A stretch of 64,000 bases of DNA from Aliidiomarina halalkaliphila (GTDB lineage: Bacteria > Pseudomonadota > Gammaproteobacteria > Enterobacterales > Alteromonadaceae): the NCBI RefSeq assembly GCF_007096385.1, contig NZ_VJWL01000003.1, positions 273,763 to 337,762 on the forward strand, read 5' to 3'. Within the stretch, counting starts at the first letter, position 1; each line of letters starts with the position of its first letter. Position numbers and translations under genes: made by a program. The notes beneath the pieces were generated by a model that was not told the DNA's origin, made no database searches, and was given only the letters and a program-made list of their open reading frames with translations. Below are positions 1 through 8,883 of the stretch, one piece after another.

Positions 1-612
1 TTGGGGATGACCATATAATGTCGTGATGGGTGTCTCTTCTTCACCTTCGCGCACCAGAATTTGATGCTCTACCGAGAGATAGGTTTCCGCAACAATATGT
101 AGATGAGTGTGTCGAAGCAGGTCGTAGACTTCATTAATGGAGCCGGATGTGGAATTCTCGATGGGGAGAATGCCTAAGGGAGTGCGACCATCTTCAACAG
201 CGGTGAGAACGTCGCGGAAAGTTTCGCAGGACAGCCCTTGCAACTGACATTGACGCCGTCCGGCATAGCCTTGCGCCGCTAGATGCGAATAACTGCCCGC
301 GGTTCCTAGGTGGGCAATCTGAAGCGTGCCGGTTCCCTTGCCTTGTTGTACCCACGCCTGCTGCATTAACACGGAGTCTTCAATAATAATGTGATATAGC
401 CGGGTTAAATAGCTCGGGTCTAAACCTAACTCGGCGCCTTGCTCCATAAGTTGCAGCAGTAGTGATGTTTCTCGCTCCGTATCCCGGATGCGACTGGCTT
501 GATTGGCTTTGCTTTGTGCTACGGCCAATGCTACATCGCGTCGCTCCGCTAAACATTGCAAGATACGTGAATCGATATCTTCGATGCGTGTTCTTAATTC
601 TTTTAAGTCCAT
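1..612 (-). CDS. pheA: Bifunctional chorismate mutase / prephenate dehydratase (P-protein), 5' part only
   Basis: The first 204 codons are present and the gene runs off the left edge, so this entry is partial. The protein starts MDLKELRTRIEDIDSRIL. An AroQ-type chorismate mutase domain covers about residues 1-90 (helical, with ERRDVALAVAQSK). The start of the prephenate dehydratase domain follows (LGTAGSYSHLAA, then GILPIENSTSG). The enzyme converts chorismate to prephenate and then to phenylpyruvate in phenylalanine synthesis. The C-terminal part of the dehydratase and the ACT regulatory domain lie outside the window. I looked for a Phe-rich leader peptide upstream and saw none. The start is the ATG at 612, with a weak GGGAAG-like ribosome site. 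It is divergent from the lipoprotein gene at 757. Confidence 0.93.
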   Translation of the reverse strand, partial: MDLKELRTRIEDIDSRILQCLAERRDVALAVAQSKANQASRIRDTERETSLLLQLMEQGAELGLDPSYLTRLYHIIIEDSVLMQQAWVQQGKGTGTLQIAHLGTAGSYSHLAAQGYAGRRQCQLQGLSCETFRDVLTAVEDGRTPLGILPIENSTSGSINEVYDLLRHTHLHIVAETYLSVEHQILVREGEEETPITTLYGHPQ

Positions 613-756
613 ACCTGCGCTTCCCACTGCAACTGCCCCGAGATCGACACTATCACTTATTTGACCCTATTTTTCTATCTCTATGAGATGGTTTATAGTG
701 GCTGCAGCCCGATTTTATTCAGGGAAAGTCGCCAACCGAAATTACAGGAGAACGCC

Positions 757-1380
757 ATGAGATATTTGTACCGAGCGGCTCTATTGCCGGCAAGCATACT
801 ATTATTGAGTGCATGCGGCAGTGAGCAAAACAATCTAGAGGAAGGCGTTACTGCGCAGTCACCTCATGTTCAGTTCTTTAATCAACTTGCAAGTTTGTGC
901 GGTAATGCTTACGCGGGAGAACGCATTGTTGAGCGCCCTGGACGGGATTTATTGGAAGGGGATGAAGCCTTAATTGTTCATTTTCGTGAATGTTCAGATA
1001 CGCGGATCTGGGCCCCATTTCATATCGAGCAACCCGCGGAAGATAGCTGGGATCGGTCACGTACATGGATCTACACCTTGCATCCGGAGCATCTGGAGTT
1101 GTATCACGATCACCGGAATCCAGATGGCACCCCAGAAGACGATTCGGGGTACGGCGGCAATACAGTGACGGCAGGGAGTCCGGATCGACAAATGTTTATC
1201 TATACGGCTCGCACCGGAGATAATGGAGAAGTGCTTGGTTGGCGCATTGAACTTGTACCGGGCGAGCGCTATAGCTACGGAACCATGGCCGATGGCGATT
1301 GGACATGGCGGATCGATTTTGATTTAAGCCAGCCCATAGACGCGCCTCCCACGCCTTGGGGCTACGAATCTGAGGGTTAA
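757..1380 (+). CDS. Putative lipoprotein of unknown function
   Basis: I do not recognise this protein. It has 207 residues and begins with a lipoprotein signal peptide: Arg near the start, a hydrophobic stretch, then a lipobox ending LLSAC with Cys20 as the lipidation site. The mature part is acidic and rich in aromatics (SRTWIYTLHPEHLELYHDHR, DGDWTWRIDF), suggesting a small beta-rich periplasmic domain. Two Cys pairs could form disulfides. The start was set at 757 because AGGAG lies just upstream and the signal peptide begins there; an in-frame upstream TTG at 661 would spoil the signal. It ends 15 bases before the convergent cfa gene with no clear terminator between. Confidence 0.8.
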   Translation: MRYLYRAALLPASILLLSACGSEQNNLEEGVTAQSPHVQFFNQLASLCGNAYAGERIVERPGRDLLEGDEALIVHFRECSDTRIWAPFHIEQPAEDSWDRSRTWIYTLHPEHLELYHDHRNPDGTPEDDSGYGGNTVTAGSPDRQMFIYTARTGDNGEVLGWRIELVPGERYSYGTMADGDWTWRIDFDLSQPIDAPPTPWGYESEG

Positions 1381-1395
1381 CGCGCTGCGTACCGA

Positions 1396-2514
1396 TTAGG
1401 TCAGTGTAGGGCGTTGGTAGCCGCCAATTTTCCCCTTTGGCGACAGTACCCATTGCCATAATTGAATGTCGCGGGCGCGAAACGCGCCTGCGCATGAAAG
1501 TAGGTAGTAACGCCACATGCGGTAGAAGCGATCGCCGTACTCCTCTTGAAAGCGGTGCCAATGGTTTTCAAAGTTACGATGCCAAGCCATTAAGGTGAGG
1601 TCATAATCGGCACCAAAGTTATGCAAGTCTTCAACCACAAATAAGCCTTCGACTGCACTACTGATTTGCTGGAGGGCAGGCAGTTCGCCATTTGGGAAAA
1701 TATACTTGGCAATAAATGGGTCTGGTATGGCTTTGGCACGATTGCGACCAATCGTGTGGAGCAGAGCTAAACCATCATCGACTAAGCAGCGGTTGACGAC
1801 TTCAAAGAAGGTACGGTGGTTCTTTGGCCCCACATGCTCAAACATGCCTAAACTCACTACGCGATCCGCTTTCATATCTAAAGAGCGGTAATCTTGCTCG
1901 TGTACTTCTATTGGATAGCCGGCGCATCGTTCTCGAGCAAGGGCTGCTTGTTGCTTTGAAATGGTAATGCCTACGCATTCAACACCGTAATGCTCCGAGG
2001 CATACTGCATAAAGCTTCCCCAACCACAGCCAATATCCAACACTTTCATCCCCGGCTGTAATTCAAGCTTACGGCAGGTGAGTTCTAACTTGTGGGCTTG
2101 CGCTTCTTCGAGGCTACGTGCGTGTTTCCAATAGCCGCAGGTGTAGGTCATGCGGGAATCTAGCATCGCTTGGTAAAACGCGTTGCCAAGGTCGTAGTGT
2201 ACTTTACCTACCTGCCAGGCACGTTTGTGGCTTTGTAAGTTGAACCAACGATTTTTTAAGGCATGCCACAATAAGCGACTGGGGCTAATCTGTTGATGCA
2301 CTTTTTCCCGCAGAATCCGATAAAAAAACTCGTCAAGCGCGTCGCAATCCCATTCGTGGTCCATGTAGGCTTCACCAAGACCAAGGTTTCCACGTGCCAA
2401 GGCTTGAGCTAAAGCCCGCGCGTCATGCAACTGTAGATCCCATGGACGACCACCGTTTATCTCAATATCTGCTGTTTGCAACAAACGTTCTGCGAGACGA
2501 TAAGAACTATTCAT
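1396..2514 (-). CDS. cfa: Cyclopropane-fatty-acyl-phospholipid synthase
   Basis: Transfers a methylene group from S-adenosylmethionine to cis double bonds of membrane phospholipid acyl chains. It is 372 residues long, close to the family norm. The SAM-binding motif VLDIGCGWGSF lies at about residues 155-165, followed by VGITISKQQ and the family segment SLGMFEHVGPKNH. The N-terminal 100 residues match the Cfa lipid-binding domain. The ATG at 2514 was chosen because MNSSYRLAERLL matches the usual start; an upstream in-frame ATG at 2568 only adds a Lys/Ile-rich stretch. It is a single gene, divergent from udk. In related bacteria cfa is a stationary-phase gene; no such signal is proved here. Confidence 0.95.
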   Translation of the reverse strand: MNSSYRLAERLLQTADIEINGGRPWDLQLHDARALAQALARGNLGLGEAYMDHEWDCDALDEFFYRILREKVHQQISPSRLLWHALKNRWFNLQSHKRAWQVGKVHYDLGNAFYQAMLDSRMTYTCGYWKHARSLEEAQAHKLELTCRKLELQPGMKVLDIGCGWGSFMQYASEHYGVECVGITISKQQAALARERCAGYPIEVHEQDYRSLDMKADRVVSLGMFEHVGPKNHRTFFEVVNRCLVDDGLALLHTIGRNRAKAIPDPFIAKYIFPNGELPALQQISSAVEGLFVVEDLHNFGADYDLTLMAWHRNFENHWHRFQEEYGDRFYRMWRYYLLSCAGAFRARDIQLWQWVLSPKGKIGGYQRPTLT

Positions 2515-2643
2515 TCTAATGCCCTTTTTGGTCTTGATTTTAATTTTTATGTTCTTCAAAAGTAGCAAATTTTTGTAACTTTGCCGGTCTTTTCCGTGGA
2601 TTTGCTGAATTTCGTATTTATAAATGCATCGTAATTCGGGATA

Positions 2644-3321
2644 ATGCGCGACATTGTGTCTGTTCCGTCAACGCAAGTGGGTAACTTAGTGGGAAAAACA
2701 ACGATTATTGCGATCGCAGGGCCGTCGGCTTCGGGAAAAAGCTTATTTGCCTCTACCGTCTATCAGGAACTGGTGGCTGAACTGGGTGGGGAGCGAATTT
2801 CGGTGTTGTCCGAAGATGCCTATTATCGCGATCAAAGTCATCTGTCGTTAGATCAACGGGTGTTAACCAACTACGATCACCCCAGCGCCTTTGAACATGA
2901 ATTACTCGCGCAACACCTACAGCAACTGCGTGACGGTCAGGCTGTGAACATGCCTCAATACAGTTATAAAGAACACACGCGTTTAGCCGAAACAATTTCA
3001 GTGACACCCGCTCGCGTGATTTTGGTTGAGGGAATTCTACTCTTGTGTGATCCTCGGTTACGAGAGCAGTTCGATATTTCAGTGTTTATGGACACACCAT
3101 TGGATATCTGTTTGCTACGCCGAATTAATCGAGATATCGAGCGTCGAGGGCGTTCCCTTAGTTCGATAACCGAACAATATGAAAATTATGTTCGTCCGGC
3201 GTTTTTTGAATTCATATTTCCGTCGAAGCAGTTTGCGGATCTGGTCGTGACCCGAGGTGGTCAAAACGAGATCGCGATCGATATAATCAAAACAAAGATT
3301 CGTCAACTCCTGGCGGAGTAG
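2644..3321 (+). CDS. udk: Uridine kinase
   Basis: Phosphorylates uridine and cytidine to UMP and CMP in pyrimidine salvage. The Walker A motif GPSASGKS is at residues 26-33, followed by the family signatures [21 protein letters not shown] and EGILLL. The protein has 225 residues, about 12 more than the E. coli enzyme; the excess is a short N-terminal tail. The ATG at 2644 is used because no later start gives a better ribosome site, but a start a few codons inside is possible. Only 28 bases separate it from nupC, so uptake and phosphorylation of nucleosides probably share a transcript. Confidence 0.95.
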   Translation: MRDIVSVPSTQVGNLVGKTTIIAIAGPSASGKSLFASTVYQELVAELGGERISVLSEDAYYRDQSHLSLDQRVLTNYDHPSAFEHELLAQHLQQLRDGQAVNMPQYSYKEHTRLAETISVTPARVILVEGILLLCDPRLREQFDISVFMDTPLDICLLRRINRDIERRGRSLSSITEQYENYVRPAFFEFIFPSKQFADLVVTRGGQNEIAIDIIKTKIRQLLAE

Positions 3322-3349
3322 CGGACCCGAGTAAGTTAAGGGAAAAACA

Positions 3350-4561
3350 ATGATAAGCCTTATCGGCATGACTGTGCTCCTTGCAGTAGCTTTTGCATTC
3401 TCGACCAACCGATCATCTATACGCTGGCGCACAGTAGGCCTTGCGTTCGCATTGCAGGCAGGCCTTGGTGCCTTTGTACTGTATGTGCCTTTAGGCCAGG
3501 ATTTGCTCGGCGGTATCGCTTTTGGTGTTGCGGCTGTCATTGGGTACGCGGGCGATGGTATTACTTTTTTGTTCGGTGATCTGGGAAGCTACTCTCAAGG
3601 ATTTATCTTTGCGATTCACGTGCTGAGTGTGATCGTTTTCTTCTCGTCGTTAATTTCTGTGCTCTATTACCTCGGTATTATGACCAAGGTGATCAATTTA
3701 ATTGGTGGGGGATTACAGAAGCTGCTCGGCACCAGCCGCCCTGAATCAATGTCTGCCGCTGCAAATATCTTCGTGGGGCAAACAGAGGCACCTTTAGTGG
3801 TGCGTCCGTTTATTCCGAATATGACCCGTTCTGAGCTATTTGCCGTAATGGTGGGTGGACTCGCCTCTATTGCAGGGTCAGTGCTTGCCGGTTATGCGGG
3901 CTTAGGTATTGAACTGAAATATCTGATTGCGGCTTGTTTTATGGCAGCTCCGGGCGCGTTGCTGATGGCGAAGATTATTGTTCCGGAAACCGAAGAACCC
4001 AATAACGTGATTGAAGACGTTCCATCAGAGGAGCGTCGCGCCAATGTAATTGATGCGGCTGCATCGGGTGCGTCGAGCGGTATGCAGTTAGCTTTGAATG
4101 TCGGTGCCATGTTGTTGGCATTCGTGGCATTAATTGCCTTAGTCAATGGCGTTCTCGGTTATGTAGGTGGCTGGTTCGGCTACGAAGAGCTCACCATGCA
4201 AATGATTTTTGGTTTTGTTTTCCAACCCTTAGCGTTCATCATGGGTATTCCATGGGGTGAAGCGCAACAAGCAGGGAGTTTCATAGGTCAGAAGTTAGTT
4301 ATTAATGAATTTGTTGCCTATCTCGATTTCGCTCAGGTGAAAGACGAGATGAGCATGCAAAGTCAGGTGATTATCACCTTTATGTTGTGTGGTTTTGCCA
4401 ATTTCTCATCCATAGCCATCCTGCTCGGTGGTCTCGGTGGAATGGCACCTAGCCGGCGTAAAGATATCGCAACTATGGGTATGCGGGCGTTGCTGGCTGC
4501 TACACTAGCTAACCTGATGAGTGCATGTATCGCCGGTTTCTTTTTCGCGCTGGCGGCATAG
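3350..4561 (+). CDS. nupC: Concentrative nucleoside transporter (NupC/CNT family)
   Basis: An inner-membrane ion-coupled importer of nucleosides. It is 403 residues long and almost wholly hydrophobic, with about ten membrane segments. CNT family features include the [12 protein letters not shown] motif near residue 143 and [20 protein letters not shown] near 245, which line the nucleoside and cation sites. Its place right after udk supports a joint role in salvage. The ribosome site is AAGGGA upstream of the ATG. Substrate preference (pyrimidine or broad) cannot be read from the sequence. A hairpin follows in the gap to the next gene. Confidence 0.93.
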   Translation: MISLIGMTVLLAVAFAFSTNRSSIRWRTVGLAFALQAGLGAFVLYVPLGQDLLGGIAFGVAAVIGYAGDGITFLFGDLGSYSQGFIFAIHVLSVIVFFSSLISVLYYLGIMTKVINLIGGGLQKLLGTSRPESMSAAANIFVGQTEAPLVVRPFIPNMTRSELFAVMVGGLASIAGSVLAGYAGLGIELKYLIAACFMAAPGALLMAKIIVPETEEPNNVIEDVPSEERRANVIDAAASGASSGMQLALNVGAMLLAFVALIALVNGVLGYVGGWFGYEELTMQMIFGFVFQPLAFIMGIPWGEAQQAGSFIGQKLVINEFVAYLDFAQVKDEMSMQSQVIITFMLCGFANFSSIAILLGGLGGMAPSRRKDIATMGMRALLAATLANLMSACIAGFFFALAA

Positions 4562-4570
4562 TGATTCAAT

Positions 4571-4602
4571 GAGGTGTGGTCTACACTCGTAGACACCACC
4601 TC
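4571..4602 (+). other. Intercistronic hairpin between nupC and the MlaC-like gene
   Basis: The arms GAGGTG and CACCTC, with inner arms GTCTAC and GTAGAC around an ACTC loop, form an imperfect stem right after the nupC stop. There is no T-run, so it is not a standard terminator. It may stabilise the nupC mRNA end or uncouple the two genes. Confidence 0.45.
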
Positions 4603-4622
4603 CAATGCAGAGGGATGAACGC

Positions 4623-5294
4623 ATGAAAGCTGTAGTTACTTGGGTGTTCGCACTGTTGTTAACCCTTAGCGCGGGCAGTGTGCACAGTAATGAATTAGAT
4701 ACCGAAAATCCGTTTCGGATGCTTGAGCAAATTGCCGAGCGAATCACCACGCGTATTGCATCAGAGCGTACGCGTATTGAAAGTAATCCTCAGTATTTGC
4801 GAACGATTATGGAAGAAGAGTTGCTTCCGTATTCAGACTATCAGTTTGCTGCGCGCTCTGTGATGGCGCGTAATTGGCAACGCCTAAACGAAGCGCAGCA
4901 AACAGAGTTTGTGGAAGTGTTTCGGGAATACCTGATTACGACTTATGCGCGGGTGTTTACGCAATTTGATGAAAGTAAACACAAGCTCAATTTTGCCCGA
5001 GGTGGTGATTACGAAAACCAGCGACGTGTTGTTGTGCGGGCACAACTTATTGAAGAAGGTGGCCGACCGCCTATTCGTCTCGACTTTCACCTGCAGCGAC
5101 GCAATCCAACTGCGCCGTGGATGGCATTTGATTTAGTGGCGGAGGGCGTATCGATGCTCAATACCCAACAAGCGGAAATGCAGTCGTCATTGCGCCAGAA
5201 TGGTATTGACGGAACGATTCAGTTGCTTCGGGATCGTGCAAATGTAGAGATCCGTCTCGATGAGGATTTGGATGTGTCTGATTTTACCAATTAA
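4623..5294 (+). CDS. MlaC/Ttg2D-family periplasmic phospholipid-binding protein
   Basis: MlaC-family proteins carry phospholipid across the periplasm between the outer-membrane MlaA complex and the inner-membrane MlaFEDB transporter. This one has 223 residues with a signal peptide ending near VHSNE. The family signature is clear in LLPYSDYQFAARSVMARNW and the FVEVFREYLITTYARVFTQF stretch. The ATG at 4623 has a good GAGGGATGA ribosome site; the ATG six codons upstream lacks one. No mlaA, mlaD, mlaE or mlaF gene is nearby, so this is an orphan copy. Its stop codon shares the bases TTAA with the stop of the convergent gene that follows. Confidence 0.85.
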   Translation: MKAVVTWVFALLLTLSAGSVHSNELDTENPFRMLEQIAERITTRIASERTRIESNPQYLRTIMEEELLPYSDYQFAARSVMARNWQRLNEAQQTEFVEVFREYLITTYARVFTQFDESKHKLNFARGGDYENQRRVVVRAQLIEEGGRPPIRLDFHLQRRNPTAPWMAFDLVAEGVSMLNTQQAEMQSSLRQNGIDGTIQLLRDRANVEIRLDEDLDVSDFTN

Positions 5295-6313
5295 TTGCCG
5301 AACCACATTTCAATTTCAAAGCCAACGAGATAACTTCCTAGGCGGGGCTCATCGAGTTCACGACGTGGCCAATGCAGCCCGCCATAGGTTTCTAGAAAGA
5401 GCCAGTCTCGTAACCAACTGCGGCGGTGGATCAGTCTAAATCCGTGATCTCGTAAGGGCACGTCCATTTTTGTTTCACCCCGCCAGAAGAACTCCACCGC
5501 CATCGCACGTTCCGGTTCATAGATATGATAGCTAGCAATGCTCGAGCGCCAGCGATAGCCGGCAACCCGCTCCGCACGCGTGATATCCATACTCAATCGA
5601 TTCAGCCACGCGGGTGAGGGGCTGTTTTCCCAATCGACCCGTTGGTTGATACCGAAGCCGTCGCTATTACGCCAGAACAAACTAGTGCGGCTGCGGGCTT
5701 GATTGAAGTCATTAAAGCGGTACTGATTGAGATAGCGTACTTGAGTGTAGAGATCGGCGCGTAAGCCACCTCGAATACCGGCGGATACTGAAAAACGACT
5801 GGTCTCACCGCGACTCGGATCGAAACCTAGCCCCACAATCCATTCTTCATTGCCAGTTTCACTTCGGATCACCGAACCGCGCCGATGGGTATCATCACCG
5901 GTCACGAAATCGTCAAAATCAACGCGGCCGATAATCGCTGAAAAGCGCTCTTCCGTATTCGGTAGGGTAAACTGCGCGCGCAAACTTGAACGCACTTTCC
6001 AACCCGAATAGTCGCTCCATTCTGGACCAACAGAAATGCGCCCGCGGGAACCGGGGGCGTCGTCGAGTGAGCGTGCATCGCCAAAAAATTGATCGAACCA
6101 ACGTGCCGTTGCATCGACGGTCACCTCAACACCATCTTGAATGCTATCTAGCCAGCCGAGGTCGAGCTCCTGTGTGGCTTCTTGCTCAGTCTCAGATTGT
6201 GGCTCATCAGCCCAACTCACAGGTACCCAGAGAGCAGCTATCATTAGCCATGATAATGGCCGCAACAAGCGCGCTTTGCGTAACAACTTTGCTGGGCCTG
6301 CATTCCGATGCAT
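5291..6313 (-). CDS. Predicted outer-membrane beta-barrel protein of unknown function
   Basis: I do not recognise a named family. The 340-residue protein has a long basic N-region and a signal peptide ending VSWADE. An acidic segment with an amphipathic stretch follows (residues 40-85). The rest is alternating polar and aromatic strands, such as WKVRSSLRAQFTLPN, EEWIVGLGFDP, LYTQVRYLNQYRF and YLVGFEIEMWFGN, as in transmembrane beta-barrels. It ends on Asn just after WFG rather than on the usual terminal aromatic. The gene converges on the MlaC-like gene with a 4-base overlap. An outer-membrane role beside a lipid carrier is only suggestive. Confidence 0.75.
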   Translation of the reverse strand: MHRNAGPAKLLRKARLLRPLSWLMIAALWVPVSWADEPQSETEQEATQELDLGWLDSIQDGVEVTVDATARWFDQFFGDARSLDDAPGSRGRISVGPEWSDYSGWKVRSSLRAQFTLPNTEERFSAIIGRVDFDDFVTGDDTHRRGSVIRSETGNEEWIVGLGFDPSRGETSRFSVSAGIRGGLRADLYTQVRYLNQYRFNDFNQARSRTSLFWRNSDGFGINQRVDWENSPSPAWLNRLSMDITRAERVAGYRWRSSIASYHIYEPERAMAVEFFWRGETKMDVPLRDHGFRLIHRRSWLRDWLFLETYGGLHWPRRELDEPRLGSYLVGFEIEMWFGN

Positions 6314-6417
6314 GACGTTCTCCTAGCGATATCCCGTCGTTCAGATTGCATGATCATAGTCAAAAGGTCCAGATAAGCCTAATCGAATTTTGTGTAAACA
6401 CATGGGGCAATGCAGCA

Positions 6418-6426
6418 TGGTATACT
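6418..6426 (+). promoter_or_regulatory. Extended -10 promoter of gor
   Basis: TGGTATACT matches an extended -10 element (TG, one base, TATACT) 52 bases before the gor start. No good -35 hexamer is visible, as is common for extended -10 promoters. Confidence 0.5.
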
Positions 6427-6477
6427 GCGGCATTATTTTTCATACGCAAATTAGTAGTTCAGTAAAAGCGAGGGGAC

Positions 6478-7833
6478 ATGAGCAGACATTACGATTATTT
6501 GAGCATTGGTGCAGGCAGTGGCGGTATTGCATCAGCCAATAGAGCGGCAATGCGGGGTGCGAAAGCCGCAGTCATTGAAGCGAAAAAAGTCGGTGGTACT
6601 TGCGTGAATGTCGGCTGTGTTCCTAAAAAGGTGATGTGGTACGGTGCCCACATTGCTGAAGCCATTAAATACAGCAATGCCTATGGTTTTAAGCTTGAAC
6701 AGTCTGGGTTTGACTGGGCAACCTTAGTGAAGAATCGTGAGGCCTATATCGAGCGAATTCACGGTGCATATCACCGCGGCTTTGCCGGAAATAACGTGGA
6801 ATTTATTGAGGGCTATGCGCGCTTCGTTGGGCCTAACGAAGTGGAAGTAAATGGTGAGCGGATAAGTGCAGACCATATCACGATTGCAGTAGGCGGGCGG
6901 CCAACCATCCCTAAAGTACCGGGCGCAGAATATGGGATTGATTCGGATGGCTTCTTTGCCTTAACCAAGCAGCCTAAAAAAGCAGTTGTGGTCGGTGCGG
7001 GCTATATCGCGGTAGAGATTGCCGGCGTACTCAATGCGCTTGGTTCGGATACCCATTTATTGGTGCGTCACGATCGCCCACTGCGCAGTTTTGACCGCGA
7101 TATCATTGATACTTTATGTGATTTGGTGAATCGCCACGGGCCAACCTTGCATCAGTATTCAGAGGTGAAATCCGTGGTTAAAGAAAGTAACGGCTTGTTG
7201 ACGATTACCACCCAAAGTGACGAAAAAATCACCGACGTTGATTGCTTGATTTGGGCCATTGGTCGGGAGCCAGCAACGGATAATATCGGCCTTGATAAAG
7301 CCGGTGTAGAAACCGACGATGCGGGGTACATTCGAACTGACCCCTATCAGAACACCAATGTGCAAGGTATTTATGCGGTCGGCGATATTACTGGTGAAGC
7401 GCAACTCACCCCAGTGGCAATTAAGGCGGGGCGTTTATTAGCCGAACGTTTATTTAATAAAGATATGCCAGACGCACATATGGACTACAGTTTGATCCCT
7501 ACGATTGTATTTAGTCATCCGCCCATTGGCACATTGGGCTTAACCGAAATGGAAGCCGTGGAGCAGTTTGGTGAGGAGCAGGTCAAGGTCTACAAGTCCG
7601 GGTTTGCGGCCATGTATAACGCCATTACGCCCTACCGAGAGTTGAGTAATTTTAAATTAGTGTGTGTGGGCGACGATGAAAAAGTAGTGGGTTTGCACGG
7701 CATTGGAGAGGGCATGGACGAGATCCTGCAAGGATTTGCGGTAGCGATTAAAATGGGGGCGACGAAAGCCGACTTTGATGCCACTGTCGCACTTCACCCC
7801 ACTAGCGCTGAGGAATTTGTTACCTTGCGCTGA
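6478..7833 (+). CDS. gor: Glutathione-disulfide reductase
   Basis: A cytoplasmic flavoenzyme that reduces oxidised glutathione with NADPH. It has 451 residues, matching the family. The FAD-binding [10 protein letters not shown] motif is at residues 11-20. The redox-active disulfide is Cys42-Cys47 in TCVNVGC. The NADPH-binding [13 protein letters not shown] segment is near residue 175. The C-terminal catalytic HPTSAEE motif carries His440 and Glu445. The ribosome site GAGGGG precedes the ATG by five bases. It stands alone with its own promoter and a strong terminator after it. Confidence 0.97.
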   Translation: MSRHYDYLSIGAGSGGIASANRAAMRGAKAAVIEAKKVGGTCVNVGCVPKKVMWYGAHIAEAIKYSNAYGFKLEQSGFDWATLVKNREAYIERIHGAYHRGFAGNNVEFIEGYARFVGPNEVEVNGERISADHITIAVGGRPTIPKVPGAEYGIDSDGFFALTKQPKKAVVVGAGYIAVEIAGVLNALGSDTHLLVRHDRPLRSFDRDIIDTLCDLVNRHGPTLHQYSEVKSVVKESNGLLTITTQSDEKITDVDCLIWAIGREPATDNIGLDKAGVETDDAGYIRTDPYQNTNVQGIYAVGDITGEAQLTPVAIKAGRLLAERLFNKDMPDAHMDYSLIPTIVFSHPPIGTLGLTEMEAVEQFGEEQVKVYKSGFAAMYNAITPYRELSNFKLVCVGDDEKVVGLHGIGEGMDEILQGFAVAIKMGATKADFDATVALHPTSAEEFVTLR

Positions 7834-8044
7834 TAGAACAAGAAAGAAACCCCAATGGCTGGCCATTGGGGTTTTCTGATTTACTGCTCTCGTGCACGGG
7901 ACCATCAAGCCATTGCACCGTTTCGCTGGTAAATACGATGTGATGTTTGGCTTCGTCTTTGTTCGATTTATGATGGTCGTTGGCATACGCTGGTGCGGTG
8001 ACCAGCATGAGTACAACGGTGACTAATAACGTAAGGTGTGTCAT
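7820..8044 (-). CDS. Small exported protein, possible truncated cupin-type protein
   Basis: A 74-residue product with a clear signal peptide ending APAYA, followed by [10 protein letters not shown] and the segment [15 protein letters not shown]. That segment resembles the start of small exported cupin proteins, which have an FTPDEVQW...GP pattern followed by a beta-barrel. Here the barrel is missing: the reading frame runs straight through the gor terminator hairpin, which encodes NPNGQPLG, and stops inside the end of gor. The upstream GGAGG ribosome site is strong and the leader is structured. It is either a real micro-protein or a gene stump. The cupin link is from memory of the pattern and is uncertain. 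Confidence 0.5.
   Translation of the reverse strand: MTHLTLLVTVVLMLVTAPAYANDHHKSNKDEAKHHIVFTSETVQWLDGPVHESSKSENPNGQPLGFLSCSISAR
7847..7874. terminator. Intrinsic terminator after gor (bidirectional form)
   Basis: A 12-bp perfect stem, AAACCCCAATGG and its complement, with a CTGG loop, followed by TTTTCT on the plus strand. It lies inside the reading frame of the small minus-strand gene. Confidence 0.88.
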
Positions 8045-8052
8045 GTTTCGTT

Positions 8053-8127
8053 CCTCCAACGTGTTTTGGAATTTCAGGATGCGTCACCCACGACTGCGTG
8101 GATGCCTGATTACAAAGGTCACGTTGG
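8053..8127 (-). promoter_or_regulatory. Structured leader of the small exported-protein gene
   Basis: On the minus strand CCAACGTG (8127-8120) and CACGTTGG (8063-8056) form an 8-bp outer stem. The last GG of the second arm is also the start of the GGAGG ribosome site. Inside are a smaller stem, CCACG/CGTGG with a four-base loop (8088-8101), and CAGG/CCTG arms. The layout could hide the ribosome site. No known riboswitch class was recognised. Confidence 0.4.
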
Positions 8128-8192
8128 TTAAAATTTAGGCGCATAAGCTGATTGCCGCAAGTAATGGTGCTCGCAGCGATTAGGATAAATGG

Positions 8193-8834
8193 ATGTGTGA
8201 TATGGCAAGCAAAACAAAAGTAGAGATTGAAGGGTGGGAACGCGAACAGCATTTTTCGTTTTTCAACGCCTTTGAAGAGCCTTTCTTTGGTTTAACCGCT
8301 AATGTGGAATGCACGGGCCTGTATACTGAGGCAAAGCAGCGCCAACACTCGTTTTATTTGCGCTATATGCACGCCGTGATGGCCGTTGTAAATACCATTG
8401 ATGCATTGAAATTCAGAATTGAAGCGGGCGATCTGTACCATTATGATCGTATCGATGTCAGCGCGACGGTGCTGCGGACTAACCATACGTTTGGTTTCTC
8501 TTATATCCCCTTTCACGAGGATCTTAAGCAGTTTGCAGAAGCAGCTAAGCGTGAAATTGAGCGTGTTCGGGCAAGTCATGATTTACTCCCCTCGAATGGG
8601 CAAGATAACGTGATCCACTTTTCTGCCATTCCTTGGATCAAATTTACCAGTGTGTCGCATGCGCGCCCGTTCTCCCGTGCGGATAGTTGTCCGAAAATTT
8701 CTGTGGGTAAGTTATTCAAAGATCGAGGTCGCTGGTTCTTGCCGGTGGCTTTTCATGCGCACCATGCTTTGGCTGATGGTTACCACGCAGGGCAGTTTTA
8801 TCAGCGTCTCGAAGCAGCACTGAACGCCACCTAG
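8193..8834 (+). CDS. Chloramphenicol acetyltransferase-like O-acetyltransferase
   Basis: A member of the trimeric CAT (type A) fold family, which moves an acetyl group from acetyl-CoA to a hydroxyl group. It has 213 residues, the usual length. The catalytic signature HHALADG is near residues 190-196, with His191 and Asp195 at the active positions, and the family segments FFNAFEEPFFGLTANV and IPWIKFTSVSH are present. The ATG at 8193 has AGGA seven bases upstream; an alternative ATG lies three codons inside. True substrates of such chromosomal copies are often unknown, so drug resistance should not be assumed. It converges with the YebC-like gene through a shared terminator. Confidence 0.85.
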   Translation: MCDMASKTKVEIEGWEREQHFSFFNAFEEPFFGLTANVECTGLYTEAKQRQHSFYLRYMHAVMAVVNTIDALKFRIEAGDLYHYDRIDVSATVLRTNHTFGFSYIPFHEDLKQFAEAAKREIERVRASHDLLPSNGQDNVIHFSAIPWIKFTSVSHARPFSRADSCPKISVGKLFKDRGRWFLPVAFHAHHALADGYHAGQFYQRLEAALNAT

Positions 8835-8835
8835 C

Positions 8836-8861
8836 AAAACGTCCACCGAGGTGGACGTTTT
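8836..8861. terminator. Terminator between the CAT-like and YebC-like genes
   Basis: An 11-bp stem AAAACGTCCAC and its complement around a CGAG loop, with A and T tails on both sides, so it can stop transcription from both convergent genes. Confidence 0.85.
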
Positions 8862-8883
8862 CATTCGAACCGAGTGACAAAAA

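Noticed and set aside
462..686. A plus-strand open frame of 74 codons opposite the start of pheA
   Set aside because: It is antisense to a clear pheA gene, has no ribosome site and no recognisable domain.
613..756. Phe-rich leader peptide and attenuator of pheA
   Set aside because: No short frame with a run of Phe codons and no terminator stem with T-run precede pheA on the minus strand.
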